NCBI GenBank assembly: GCA_037893245.1
Contig: JBAIAA010000662.1
Location: 1-64,000 of the forward strand
Source of the DNA: Crossaster papposus
Taxonomy: Eukaryota; Echinodermata; Asteroidea; Velatida; Solasteridae
Length of the DNA: 64,000 bases
Reading direction: 5' to 3'
In this document: positions 28,401 through 35,606 of the stretch, piece after piece
How positions within the stretch are numbered: position 1 is the first letter of the stretch
Layout: each line of letters begins with the position of its first letter
The notes under the pieces: generated by a model
Database searches by the model: none
Told to the model about the DNA's origin: nothing
The model's input: only the letters and a program-made list of their open reading frames with translations
Program-made: the position numbers and the translations under genes

Positions 28401-31400
28401 CATGATGCACACGGGCAGGTTTATCGGAATATTTTGTCGAGAATTTCTGCGGTTTAGTGATCAAAAACATACATTATGTACATTCCTTAAACGAGCATGC
28501 GAGTTTTCCATTGGGAAAGAGGTTTTGTATATGCTTTGGGAAAATCGTGATCACATTTGGCATTTTGGGTAATTTATGAATTGTGTTTAATGATTTGCTA
28601 TTGGCATTATCGACAAAATGCATTTTGCCTGAGAAAACTGCATACTATATCAAAATGTCATACGGGGATTATGATAGCGCGTCAAGCGTTACTAAAACGA
28701 AAAACTCCACAATTTTCCAAATATTTTAACTGTAGGTTTTTTTACTGTTACTCCATTCAGGAATTTCTGAACTGCCGTGCGCTGAATGGCGATTTCCACC
28801 CTGACATTACACCCATTGTCCTAGCCTCCCATCACAACAACTACGACATAATCAAGATCCTCCTGGAGTACGGGGCCCGAATCGAAGACCCCGAGTACTA
28901 CGCCTTCAGCACCCAGACGCAGACGCTCCAGCACTCCCTGGGTATGCTCAACATCTACCGGGCCCTGGCGTCCCAGGCCTACATCTCGCTAACCAGCGCC
29001 GACCCTATCCACACGGCCTTCGAGATGTGCGTCAAGCTGAGAAAGCTGTCCCATAAGAACCCGGAGTTCTCCGAGCAGTTCCACGAGCTGGCCGGACAGT
29101 GCGAGCAGTTCGCGGCCGATATCCTGGGCCACATTCGGAACCACAAGGAGCAGACGTGTATACTCTACCACGACCCTTATCTCTGGGGAGCCTACGTGGA
29201 GGGTAACGGAGTGGGGCCTTACAAAGTCAAGATCGCCATTCATTATGAGCAAAGGAAGGTAGGCTATCACATCTTGTCGTTTTACGAAAATGTTGCTCTT
29301 AAATGACAGCATTGTGAAGCTTCAGCCGAGTTATAAGCCGTTATCTTTGACATAAGGTGTTCTATTTTCTAAAGACGTCCACTGCCAGTCACAACAAATT
29401 CACACTATATTCCTGTGAAGCTATTCAGTGAGGTCAAGCGGGTGGGTCTCATCTGCCTTTTGGAGACAGTTAGTTCACGACAGGTTAATATCATTATTGG
29501 GCTTTTATTGACGCAAGTGTGTTGTTATTGACGCAAGTTTCCAATCTGAACTCCGTAACCCTATATACAATGTCTTTCTCATTTTGTCTGAATGTTAATC
29601 ACCCGACAGTTTGTAGCTCATCCTCACTGCCAGCAGAGGCTAACCCAGCTGTGGTACGAGGGTCTTCCCCGCTGGTACGACTCCAATTGGCTCGCCTCAT
29701 CCTTCTTCTCCGCCTTCGTGGGCATATGCTTCCCCATCCTCAGTATCCTCTACATCATATACCCCTGGGGTAAGGTGGGGGCGTTCATGAGGGTACCGCA
29801 CATCCAGTTCGTCTGCCACACCTCTTCGGGAATCTTTTTCCTGGTCTTGCTCGGTCTTCAGTCGTCTGGTGGCCGGGACATAGACATATATGGCAAATCT
29901 ATAGACTCGAGAACGTTGGAACCTACGTTTACCGAATGGCTTGTCATCGGCTGGGTAATCGGTAAGATTATCGGTTGACGGAAAACTATTTCAGAGAGGT
30001 TATCTTAACAAAGGAAGAAGCAGGAAGCTGAGAATACTTAATAGTGGCCAAAATACCTCAGGTTCTTGTCCAGTTTGGGGAAATAGTAAATAGCCTGCAG
30101 TGAAGCTACATCACATGCAGTTAAAGCTGGTTTAAACCACAGCAGGTTATTTTCTGGACAAATTATACAGTTAAAATGTGTTGACAATCAGTTTCAAACC
30201 ATATGTAACAATGAAAACAAAACTTATATTCGCTGACAGTCTTCAGGCAGTATACTCATGCGCTTTAAACGATTCTAATTACCTTGTACAGGTTTAACTT
30301 GGGCCGAGATCAAGGAGCTATGGTACTACGGTTCGAGATATCTTAAAGACAGGTGGAATATTCTGGACTTTCTTACTCTCTCGCTTTACTGGGCATCCAT
30401 AGCGCTCAGGGTGGTCGTCTACCTTCAGGTAACTATTCTCATCGCTCTTTGCAGTATTTATATTTCTTCAGATTTTTCAAAGGGTTAATCCTAAACCCTA
30501 AGAAGGTTAAAAAGTCATTTTAAAACTGGAAGATTCGGGACTGTTTTTAGGGTCAAGCATACTACGAAACTACAAAAACACTATTAATTATCAGACACTA
30601 TACCCAAAACTACAAGCATCTTGATGAGATTCCATATGTACAGGTTGTTGCTAGCAATAATTGATGGCTACAAAGGCAATGTTTTGGTGTTTTTTTCTGA
30701 ACATAGGGTTTATTTCAAACTTTTACTGATGCGGCAGCATTTTCAGTTATAGGCCTATTCAGGAAATAAAAGTAATTCAGCCACTCTACCGAAAAATCGT
30801 AATCGTATTCACAGACACATATTCAAAGTTGCAGTGTCCGTGCTTTTAGGGGTTTGCACCCTGAAAAATTGATTTTCAAATTGAATTGATACTTTTCTAG
30901 TATTGTATTCGTTATGAGCTATCGAATAAGACATCCCACTAAAAATATCGACCAACGATGAGTAATTAAATAATTAAATTTAAACTTCGAATTGGGAGCG
31001 TCCCGCGGGTTCCGTTATGCACAACTGAACCGGAGTGTGCAATTGGCGCAATGATAAAAAAATTCACTTTTTAACAATGTTTAAAGGCATTCTATTGTAT
31101 GGTTTCCTCCCACAAGGCTTTGGAGAGAACCAAGGCACTCGCGGCATACTCTGCGAATACTACCATGCACCCTATCACGACGGATTCAATGACAATATCC
31201 TGGACACCTACTGATGATGAGGATGATTTCACGCCCAGTGGAGAGTTACCGTCTAGTATGCCCACAGGTAGGCACCTGACAAAACAAAAATGGGTGTGTC
31301 GGTCAGAGAGACGAAAAACCTGACAATGAACGACGCTGATTATACTGGGTATTTGATTACTATCCGATAGTTGTTTACGGGGAGGTATGGGTCACAGGCT

Positions 31401-34400
31401 TGATGGGAGAACCAAGATTATTAGAAAACAAAGGACCGTATTCTCTGCGAAATATCCTTCGAATTTGTCGTTCAATTATAGAAGACCTGATATTTCGATG
31501 TCAACAAGAAAGTGACATTCGTGATCGAAGCTGTGGAAATTATTGATAATGACAGTATGTTTTGGTTATAAATAATGGATGTAAAAACAAACCCATAAAT
31601 TGATGGATATTCAATTCTCCATTTTGATCTCACAGAAGAGGAAGTGAGCCCACAGCGGCTTCTTCAGGCTATCCAGGAGTTGTCCATTCAGGTTGATGTC
31701 TTGAAGCATGACCATGATAACAAGGACAGCCTGATTGTAAAAAAAATCGCCTCCCTAGACGGCACTATCAACAGGCTGGATACCAGGATGGTCAACTTTA
31801 TCAAATCCCAGGAGGACGATATGCAGGTGGGAGGTGGAAGCTCGGGCAGCCGACGGAGGACCGGCAGCGCTGGTGACATTTACCCCGCCTACGAACCGCC
31901 GGCCAACAACTCGGGCAGGGCGAATTGGGAAAGCTACGATCCCATGCTAATCGCTGAAGGACTCTTTGCCATCGCCAAGGTCTTGAGCTTCCTGCGGCCA
32001 ATTAGCCTGACCGTCATGAACCGCCACGTGGGGCCGATGCAGATCTCGCTGGGCGGAATGATGTTCGACATCACCAAGTTCATGCTCATTTTCTTGTTTG
32101 TTTTGTTCGCCTTTTCTCTTGGTATGAATCAACTGTACGGGTACTACGCCGCCGAGTACATGACCAGGTGCCCCAACTGCAGAATGTATTTTAGCTCGTA
32201 AGTACTCTTCCAGTGATTCTTGGTTGACGTTTTTCTTAAGACAGTAAGGCCGAGTTCGGGCGGTCTATTCTTGACACGCGTAACTTGTTCTTGCAAAACC
32301 CTGATGGATAGGTGGTGCGTGTTCTTGTTCCGAGTGCAATGTTCACGGGTCGCGTTCCCGCCGTTCGAGCGTAAGGAACAGAGTTCGCGTGTCAAGAACA
32401 GACCGCCCGAACTCGGCCTTAATGTCATCTAACCCGTTATTCAAAGGATTAGATCAACTAGCTCTTGGTAACAATCATCTAGTTGACTTATGACTATAGT
32501 CCTTGTCCTTGTCCTTCCAAGAACAGTGCGAGATTGGAATAGGCTCGTCACTACCACGCAACCAACCTATAACAAGTTTCAAAACCTCCCTTAATTAATG
32601 TCCATCGTGTGCACCCCACGGCGTCATGGAATTTCAAAGTTCTGTTGCCGTGAATATTGATGAAGATGAATGATTCTAGCTTTTCAAGTGGTCAAGTCAT
32701 TGTGCCAATCACCAGTGCGTCATCACTCAATTTTAAGTACAAAGCGTACAAATCAGGGACTTATATAATAGGATGTTAGGATTTAGACCCAACATGAAGC
32801 CAATCTTAACTTAACTGAAGCCTATCGCTTCTGCCTGTTGTTCTGTCGAGTCGAATATGTTGACAACGGTGACGTTATTTTAAATTAAAACATGCGGTCA
32901 TATTAACATTATGTTTTGTATTCATTATTTGTTACTACAGTCTTCCAGAAACCATGGCAACACTATTCTGGGCGTTGTTCGGTCTTCCTGATTTAGATAT
33001 TCTGGATTTGAAGGGCGTGCCCCACACGTTTACGGAGGGCGTGGGGACGGGACTGTATGCCGCCTATCACATCATTGCCATTGTGGTTCTCATGAACGTG
33101 TTGATTGCCATGATGAGCAACACGTACACGCGGATAGAAGTAGGTCAAAGAATGATTAGTTACTATCAGTCGGAATTTATAAACGACTGTAAACAAGCCT
33201 ACACTCATAAAACTGTGTAGCAAATCACCAGAGGGCGATATACCGTGAGAGTTGTGGTTCAAATCAAGATTTTTTTGTATTTTGTGATACATGTAGTTTG
33301 GGTGTTAAATTGTCAATTTGGTGCGGTTTTGTTTACCGCCCTTCACTGTTTCATTGAATTTTTGGTTTTTTTTTATATTAAAGTCAATTTTTAAATTTAA
33401 TTCAATACGGGATTTTGCCTTTTACCGACGTATATTTATAAACACTGTATACTTCAAGTTGTCCTGATAGATTATTAGAAAGACAAAATCTCTCGGGTGG
33501 GGCTCAAACCAACGATCTTCTGCTTTATAGTGCAGACGTCTTTACCACTCGACTAGGCTGGTACGAATCTGAATAGCAGTGGGTAACACAACCAAATAAA
33601 TTTACATCACCCCGACGAATATTCAGTCTTATATGAAACATTCGAATTTAATGTTAACTTTACTTAAACTGACTAACACTTTCTATTTGGACGACAACAT
33701 TCATCTATAGGAAGATGCTGAGATCCAGTGGAAGTTTTCACGGTCCAAACTGTGGATGACATTCTTCGAGGGTCGCGGTACCATTCCTCCCCCTTTCAAT
33801 GTTATCCCCTCGCCCAAGACGTTTGGTTACATCTGCAAGTGGATATGGGACAGGCTGCATGGCGCCCAGTCTCGCCAGGAGAAAAAGGTGAAGATGGCAA
33901 GGTTTTAAATGTTTTACCAAGCTGAGAGAATCATCTTTTCTAAGTGAACATAGAATAAAGAGCGGGATTTGAACCTACAAACCTCCGGAATACCGGACCG
34001 GCGCTCACAATGACTAACTGAGCTACCTCACCGTGTGTTGGCGGTCTACCAAATTGTCAGTGTATTTGTTCGGGGTGCTCGTCTGTAATTACAGCGTAAG
34101 AAAATGTTTTACAATCCAGGAATATAAGTTCAAAAGTAATAAATATAAAAAATATATAATCTTACACTTTTATTACGTCCTTTAGGAGCGAAACAAGGCC
34201 TTTATGGAGGAAAGAGAAAAGCAATATCGAGTAAGTTTGAAGTTTGCAACGGTCAAGTAATAGAAGACTATTATGCGAGCATTGACGATGACAATGAAAT
34301 CTGTGACAATCTTAATGACAATGACAGTAATGGTAATGACGTTGACAGTGGTACCAGGACAACATTATCGACTGCAATGCTAGAAGTATAGGCCTAAATG

Positions 34401-35300
34401 TATGATGGCGGTAACCATCATTTATCGTCAACATTGTTGCTGTATCATGCAGGATTATTTTAGGAAAACTAGGCCATCGCAATTTAAAAGAGTGTGATAT
34501 CAACTACAAGCCTTTTATGTAAAACTTTACTCTGTAAAATTCCAAAACGCATAAGCGAAGCCTGTTGATGATATCTTGGTATGGTCGAGTATATATAGAT
34601 TTTTTGTTGGTTGCAGGAAATCATGGGCAAGTTGGTCAGACGGTACATTTTCGACGCCAAGCGCGACGACGAGGAAGGAAACCAGGAACAATGGGTCAAC
34701 CGCATCAAGCAAGACATCTCGGGTTTCAAGTACGAGATGTTCGAAGCCTTGTCCGGGATGGACTCCAAGATGCAAGACATGGAACACCGGATAGCCAACG
34801 GACCCACGGGGGCCGCTGTCGGCACCGAGATGTTCCAGAAGATGAACGATATTGTCAAGACGCCGCTGTCCAGACCTGACAGCATGGAGTCCGTTAAGTC
34901 GGGATGCTCTGAGATGTGCAAGGCCGCGTCTCAGGATCTACTGGATTCGCGGAACTCGGAGTTGAATTCAACGCCCATCTACGATACCGGGGAAATGGAG
35001 TCCCCCTCCGCTAAGAACAGGTATAAGCCCAAATCGCCCTCACTACCGGCAAACATTGCCAACTTCATGTATCCTCCAGAGTGGGAACGATACGAACCCA
35101 TTCGGTACATTGATGAAGACCCTGAAGTGCCATTATTGGGAAGTCCGCGAAACAGCGTCAGCAGTCATAAGAAGCGAGGCAGTAGTAGACGTAAACGCAG
35201 GCACAGTGCCAGCCATCTTCTTAACCACCTAGGTAGCATTTCACGCAATAATAACAAGGACCTTGTGGAAAACATGCTGGAGAGCACGACTAAGGTTTGA
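6698..35300 (+). CDS. trpc: TRPC (canonical transient receptor potential) cation channel, complete, 11 coding exons
   Basis: Eleven exons join in frame with GT-AG borders and matching phases, giving 3114 coding bases and 1037 residues (vertebrate TRPCs are roughly 750-980). Order: N-terminal ankyrin repeats (about residues 12-135); TRPC linker (about 150-269); the FVAHPHCQQ pre-S1 elbow at 270; a pre-S1 hydrophobic helix and S1-S3 (about 295-432); a very long S3-S4 loop (433-578); S4-S5 with the LGPLQISLG-like motif GPMQISLGG; a pore with LFWALFGL (678-685); S6 ending NVLIAMMSN; TRP box QWKFSR (742-747); the proline-rich TRP motif IPPPFNVIPSPK; a C-terminal helix LVRRYI; and a C-terminus ending TTKV. 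The family forms tetrameric calcium-permeable plasma-membrane channels opened downstream of phospholipase C. The pore cysteines and the C-terminus resemble TRPC4/5, while a long S3-S4 loop is more like TRPC3/6, so the subtype is not assigned. Family assignment is near certain; the exact exon set is inferred without transcripts. Confidence 0.95.
7394..7433. repeat. Poly-C tract (40)
   Basis: Forty C in a row in TRPC intron 1, the longest homopolymer here. A shorter G12 run lies 200 bases before it (7180-7191). Assembly length at such tracts is often uncertain. Confidence 0.9.
10850..10871. repeat. Poly-C tract (22)
   Basis: Twenty-two C in TRPC intron 1. Confidence 0.9.
11034..11172. mobile_element. 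MITE family A (GGGGCCAATTTCA ends), degenerate copy
   Basis: It starts GGGGCCAATTTCACGGAGCT and contains TGCTTAGCAGCTCC at the other end. The family has terminal inverted repeats with GGGCCAATTTCAT and internal CTGCTAAGCACA / TGTGCTTAGCAG blocks. This copy in TRPC intron 1 is shortened. Confidence 0.55.
13338..13345. promoter_or_regulatory. Perfect CRE octamer TGACGTCA, near a TATA-like box
   Basis: The octamer TGACGTCA binds CREB/ATF factors. A TATA-like CTATAAATGG lies just upstream (13321-13330). It is inside TRPC intron 1 and could mark an internal promoter, though no exon follows that I can see. Confidence 0.3.
14645..14652. promoter_or_regulatory. Perfect CRE octamer TGACGTCA
   Basis: Second TGACGTCA in TRPC intron 1, 1.3 kb after the first. 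Function is not shown by sequence. Confidence 0.25.
14982..15008. repeat. (AAAT)n / (TA)n microsatellite
   Basis: Four AAAT units run into a short TA stretch, in TRPC intron 1. Confidence 0.8.
18526..18547. repeat. (CAAA)n microsatellite
   Basis: About five CAAA units, in TRPC intron 1. Confidence 0.8.
18754..19174. mobile_element. MITE family B copy in TRPC intron 1
   Basis: Inverted ends are TTAAAGGTCGATACACCATT and AATGGTGTCTCCTACCTTTAA. Diagnostic interior: CCCGACGCCGGTTGAAAACG and a GATCGCC/GGCGATC palindrome. It is opposite in orientation to the copies in the RXR gene. Confidence 0.75.
20590..20775 (+). repeat. Interspersed repeat E, copy in TRPC intron 1
   Basis: It shares TTACGACCGAGGATTCCCTA, then TTGCGTTTTCCTTTATTCC with the inverse of 62235-62400. 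Both copies read in one frame as HxDRGxPIxFxFxPxLxPNP, probably because the repeat is conserved rather than because it is translated. Confidence 0.5.
22590..22611. repeat. Poly-G tract (22)
   Basis: Twenty-two G in TRPC intron 1. Confidence 0.9.
23752..24133. mobile_element. MITE family C copy in TRPC intron 1
   Basis: It begins TTAAAGGGGTCGTATA and ends TATACGATCCCTTAA, an inverted terminal repeat. Its interior (GATTTTGAGATATTGCCGAA, GGAAGAATAATCTGCATTGG) recurs at 58775-59170. A block of about 15 bases of the left terminal repeat is missing here. Confidence 0.75.
26042..26400. mobile_element. MITE family B copy in TRPC intron 1, one end lost
   Basis: It has TTGAAGGTAGGGTGCG at the left and the family interior (CCCGACGCCGGTTGAAAACG). 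The right end stops at ATTATCAATT, without the terminal TACCTTTAA, and is followed by a family A fragment. Confidence 0.65.
26405..26432. mobile_element. MITE family A, end fragment
   Basis: Only the terminal block survives (GCAGCTTTGTTAAATTGGCC). It directly follows the truncated family B element at 26042-26400. Confidence 0.4.
26660..26688. repeat. Poly-T/poly-G tract (T11 G18)
   Basis: Eleven T directly followed by eighteen G, in TRPC intron 1. Confidence 0.9.
27241..27365 (+). CDS. trpc: TRPC exon 2 (ankyrin repeats)
   Basis: Residues 62-103, entered in phase 1 (codon G|AT, Asp) and left in phase 0. Acceptor CTCTTTGCAG, donor CCG|GTAAGG. It reads IIKHLLEHSVQLGDALLRAV, matching the TRPC ankyrin segment in which an LLxxxVxxGDALLxAI motif follows the first repeat. 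It is separated from exon 1 by a 20.4 kb intron. Confidence 0.93.
27420..27645 (-). mobile_element. tRNA-derived SINE in TRPC intron 2
   Basis: Minus strand: GTAGCGGTTC (A-box region), GGGTTCGAATCAC (B-box), then GTGGATTTGGGTTTCAGTCC and GGGTTTCCTCC. It is the same family as the copy at 4690-4930. It starts about 55 bases after exon 2 ends. Confidence 0.65.
28761..29258 (+). CDS. trpc: TRPC exon 3 (last ankyrin repeats and linker helices)
   Basis: Residues 104-269, phase 0 at both ends. Acceptor CTCCATTCAG, donor AAG|GTAGGC. It contains the last ankyrin repeat (DITPIVLASHHNNYDIIKIL), the NIYRALASQAYISLTSADP segment characteristic of the TRPC linker domain (family: YRALASPAYLSLSSEDP), and ends KIAIHYEQRK just before the FVAH motif. 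The exon is markedly GC-richer than the surrounding introns. Confidence 0.95.
29610..29961 (+). CDS. trpc: TRPC exon 4 (pre-S1 elbow, S1, start of S2)
   Basis: Residues 270-386, phase 0 to 1. Acceptor CACCCGACAG, donor G|GTAAGA. Starts FVAHPHCQQ, the near-invariant TRPC junction motif, followed by a hydrophobic pre-S1 helix (FFSAFVGICFPILSILYII), S1 (FVCHTSSGIFFLVLLGL), a short external loop without an N-glycosylation sequon, and the start of S2 (FTEWLVIGWVIG). Confidence 0.95.
30292..30428 (+). CDS. trpc: TRPC exon 5 (end of S2, S3)
   Basis: Residues 387-432, phase 1 to 0. Acceptor CTTGTACAG, donor CAG|GTAACT. Encodes LTWAEIKELW (family: MMWSECKELW) at the end of S2 and S3 (WNILDFLTLSLYWASIALRV), ending VVYLQ at the outer face of S3. 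Confidence 0.95.
31117..31267 (+). CDS. trpc: TRPC exon 6 (first part of the long S3-S4 extracellular loop)
   Basis: Residues 433-482, phase 0 to 1. Acceptor TTTCCTCCCACAAG, donor ACAG|GTAGGC. The first residues (ALERTKALAAYS) resemble the outer end of S3 in TRPC3/6. The rest is unlike any TRPC segment I know: Ser/Thr-rich, acidic (TDDEDDF) and with a sequon N446-T-T. At 151 bases, skipping the exon would shift the frame, so it is not a simple cassette. Phase and frame agree with both neighbours, which supports it as real. Confidence 0.8.
31636..32197 (+). CDS. trpc: TRPC exon 7 (coiled-coil-like loop insert, S4, S5)
   Basis: Residues 483-669 plus two bases, phase 1 to 2. Acceptor GATCTCACAG, donor TC|GTAAGT. 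The first 96 residues form the second half of the S3-S4 loop: EEEVSPQRLL, then heptad-spaced hydrophobics at 491, 495, 498, 502, 505 and again at 516, 520, 523, 527, 530, 534, 537, then a Gly/Ser/Arg linker and the sequon N573-N-S. Conserved TRPC sequence resumes at NWESYDPMLIAEGLFAIAKV (S4), GPMQISLGG and S5 (FMLIFLFVLFAFSLGMNQLY). It ends in the pore turret with C661-P-N-C664. Confidence 0.92.
32245..32421. mobile_element. Short 177-base MITE in TRPC intron 7
   Basis: The termini are near-perfect inverted repeats of about 36 bases: TAAGGCCGAGTTCGGGCGGT, then CTATTCTTGACACGCG on the left, mirrored on the right. The outermost TA may be a TA target duplication, as in Tc1/mariner-like elements. 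It starts 48 bases after the exon 7 donor. No second copy is seen in the window. Confidence 0.75.
32941..33139 (+). CDS. trpc: TRPC exon 8 (pore helix, selectivity filter, S6)
   Basis: Residues 670-736, phase 2 to 0. Acceptor TTACTACAG, donor GAA|GTAGGT. Encodes the pore helix and filter region TLFWALFGLPDLDILDL, then FTEGVGTGLYAAYHIIAIVV and the end of S6, LMNVLIAMMSNTYTRIE. TRPC4/5 have FGLINLY here; the FGL core is kept and the downstream Asp residues are acidic candidates at the outer mouth. Confidence 0.95.
33488..33565 (-). mobile_element. tRNA-like sequence (pseudogene or SINE head) in TRPC intron 8
   Basis: Minus strand: A-box-like TAGTCGAGTGGTAAAGACG, a well-paired anticodon stem (TCTGC/GCAGA) with an eight-base loop, and B-box-like GGTTTGAGCCC. 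The acceptor stem does not pair, so a working tRNA gene is unlikely. Confidence 0.5.
33711..33887 (+). CDS. trpc: TRPC exon 9 (TRP helix and TRP motif)
   Basis: Residues 737-795, phase 0 at both ends. Acceptor TTCATCTATAG, donor AAG|GTGAAG. It reads EDAEIQWKFSRSKLW, aligning with the family EDDADVEWKFARSKLW. The usual Glu and Ala of the EWKFAR box are Gln742 and Ser746 here. The proline-rich stretch GTIPPPFNVIPSPKTFGYIC follows, as in all TRPCs. Confidence 0.94.
33960..34040 (-). mobile_element. tRNA-like sequence (pseudogene or SINE head) in TRPC intron 9
   Basis: Minus strand: GAGGTAGCTCAGTTAGTC (A-box), a GC-rich anticodon arm (GCCGG...CCGG) and B-box AGGTTCAAATCCC. The acceptor and T stems are imperfect. 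It is a different sequence from the tRNA-like stretch in intron 8. Confidence 0.5.
34186..34230 (+). CDS. trpc: TRPC exon 10 (15-codon micro-exon)
   Basis: Residues 796-810, phase 0 at both ends. Acceptor CGTCCTTTAG, donor CGA|GTAAGT. It encodes ERNKAFMEEREKQYR, a charged helical stretch just before the conserved xxMxxLVRRYI segment. At 45 bases it could be skipped in frame, so it is a candidate alternatively spliced exon. Confidence 0.85.
34617..35300 (+). CDS. trpc: TRPC exon 11 (C-terminal coiled coil and tail, stop)
   Basis: Residues 811-1037 and TGA. Acceptor GTTGGTTGCAG. It begins EIMGKLVRRYIFDAKRDDEE, then IKQDISGFKYEMFEAL (family: KQDISSxRxE), the region of the C-terminal coiled coil and of calmodulin/IP3-receptor binding in relatives. 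A low-complexity tail follows, with Ser/Pro sites and a basic cluster (KKRGSSRRKRRHS). The last residues, STTKV, fit a class I PDZ ligand (T-x-V), comparable with the TTRL end of TRPC4/5. Confidence 0.93.
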   Translation, partial: EIMGKLVRRYIFDAKRDDEEGNQEQWVNRIKQDISGFKYEMFEALSGMDSKMQDMEHRIANGPTGAAVGTEMFQKMNDIVKTPLSRPDSMESVKSGCSEMCKAASQDLLDSRNSELNSTPIYDTGEMESPSAKNRYKPKSPSLPANIANFMYPPEWERYEPIRYIDEDPEVPLLGSPRNSVSSHKKRGSSRRKRRHSASHLLNHLGSISRNNNKDLVENMLESTTKV

Positions 35301-35452
35301 CCCATAGCCTAGATTCCAGCAGAACAGCGGAACTTGTGTTGTTGATAACAATAATAACAAGGACGTTGTGGAAAACATGCTGGAGAGCACAACTAAGGTT
35401 TGACCCATAGCCTTAATTCCAGCAGAACAGCGGAACTTGTGTTGTTGATAAC
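35247..35452 (+). repeat. 103-base tandem duplication across the TRPC stop codon
   Basis: Copy 1 is 35247-35349 and copy 2 is 35350-35452, with only about four differences. The unit includes the codons for NNNKD-LVENMLESTTKV, the stop codon and about 50 bases of 3' UTR. Because 103 is not a multiple of three and copy 1 keeps its TGA, the second copy is 3' UTR that still spells the C-terminus in another frame. Confidence 0.9.
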
Positions 35453-35600
35453 AATTCAGAGAATGAATAGAGGCTACACTCATGTCAGTGCCCCTCGTCA
35501 TCGTCAAGTTAAGGAAGCAATATCAGCCCGATGACGGTCATCTGAGAACTTAGTTGTTTTCCGCTGAACAATTCTAGCAACTTCCCGACTGGACAAGGAC

Positions 35601-35606
35601 AATAAA
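35601..35606 (+). terminator. Candidate poly(A) signal of TRPC
   Basis: AATAAA 301 bases after the stop codon is the first good match downstream. Its flank can pair with CTTTATTGT at about 35634-35642, and GT-rich sequence follows near 35708. It is a candidate only, because AATAAA is common in AT-rich DNA. Confidence 0.4.

Larger units (their letters stand above)
27366..34616 (+). other. TRPC introns 2-10
   Basis: Introns 2-10 are 0.3-1.4 kb each: 27366-28760, 29259-29609, 29962-30291, 30429-31116, 31268-31635, 32198-32940, 33140-33710, 33888-34185 and 34231-34616. They hold one SINE, the 177-base MITE, two tRNA-like sequences and otherwise nothing I can name. Confidence 0.8.

Noticed and set aside
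35350..35403. Alternative last TRPC exon in the second copy of the tandem duplication
   Set aside because: The first copy keeps its stop, the offset of 103 shifts the frame, and no splice acceptor lies between the copies.
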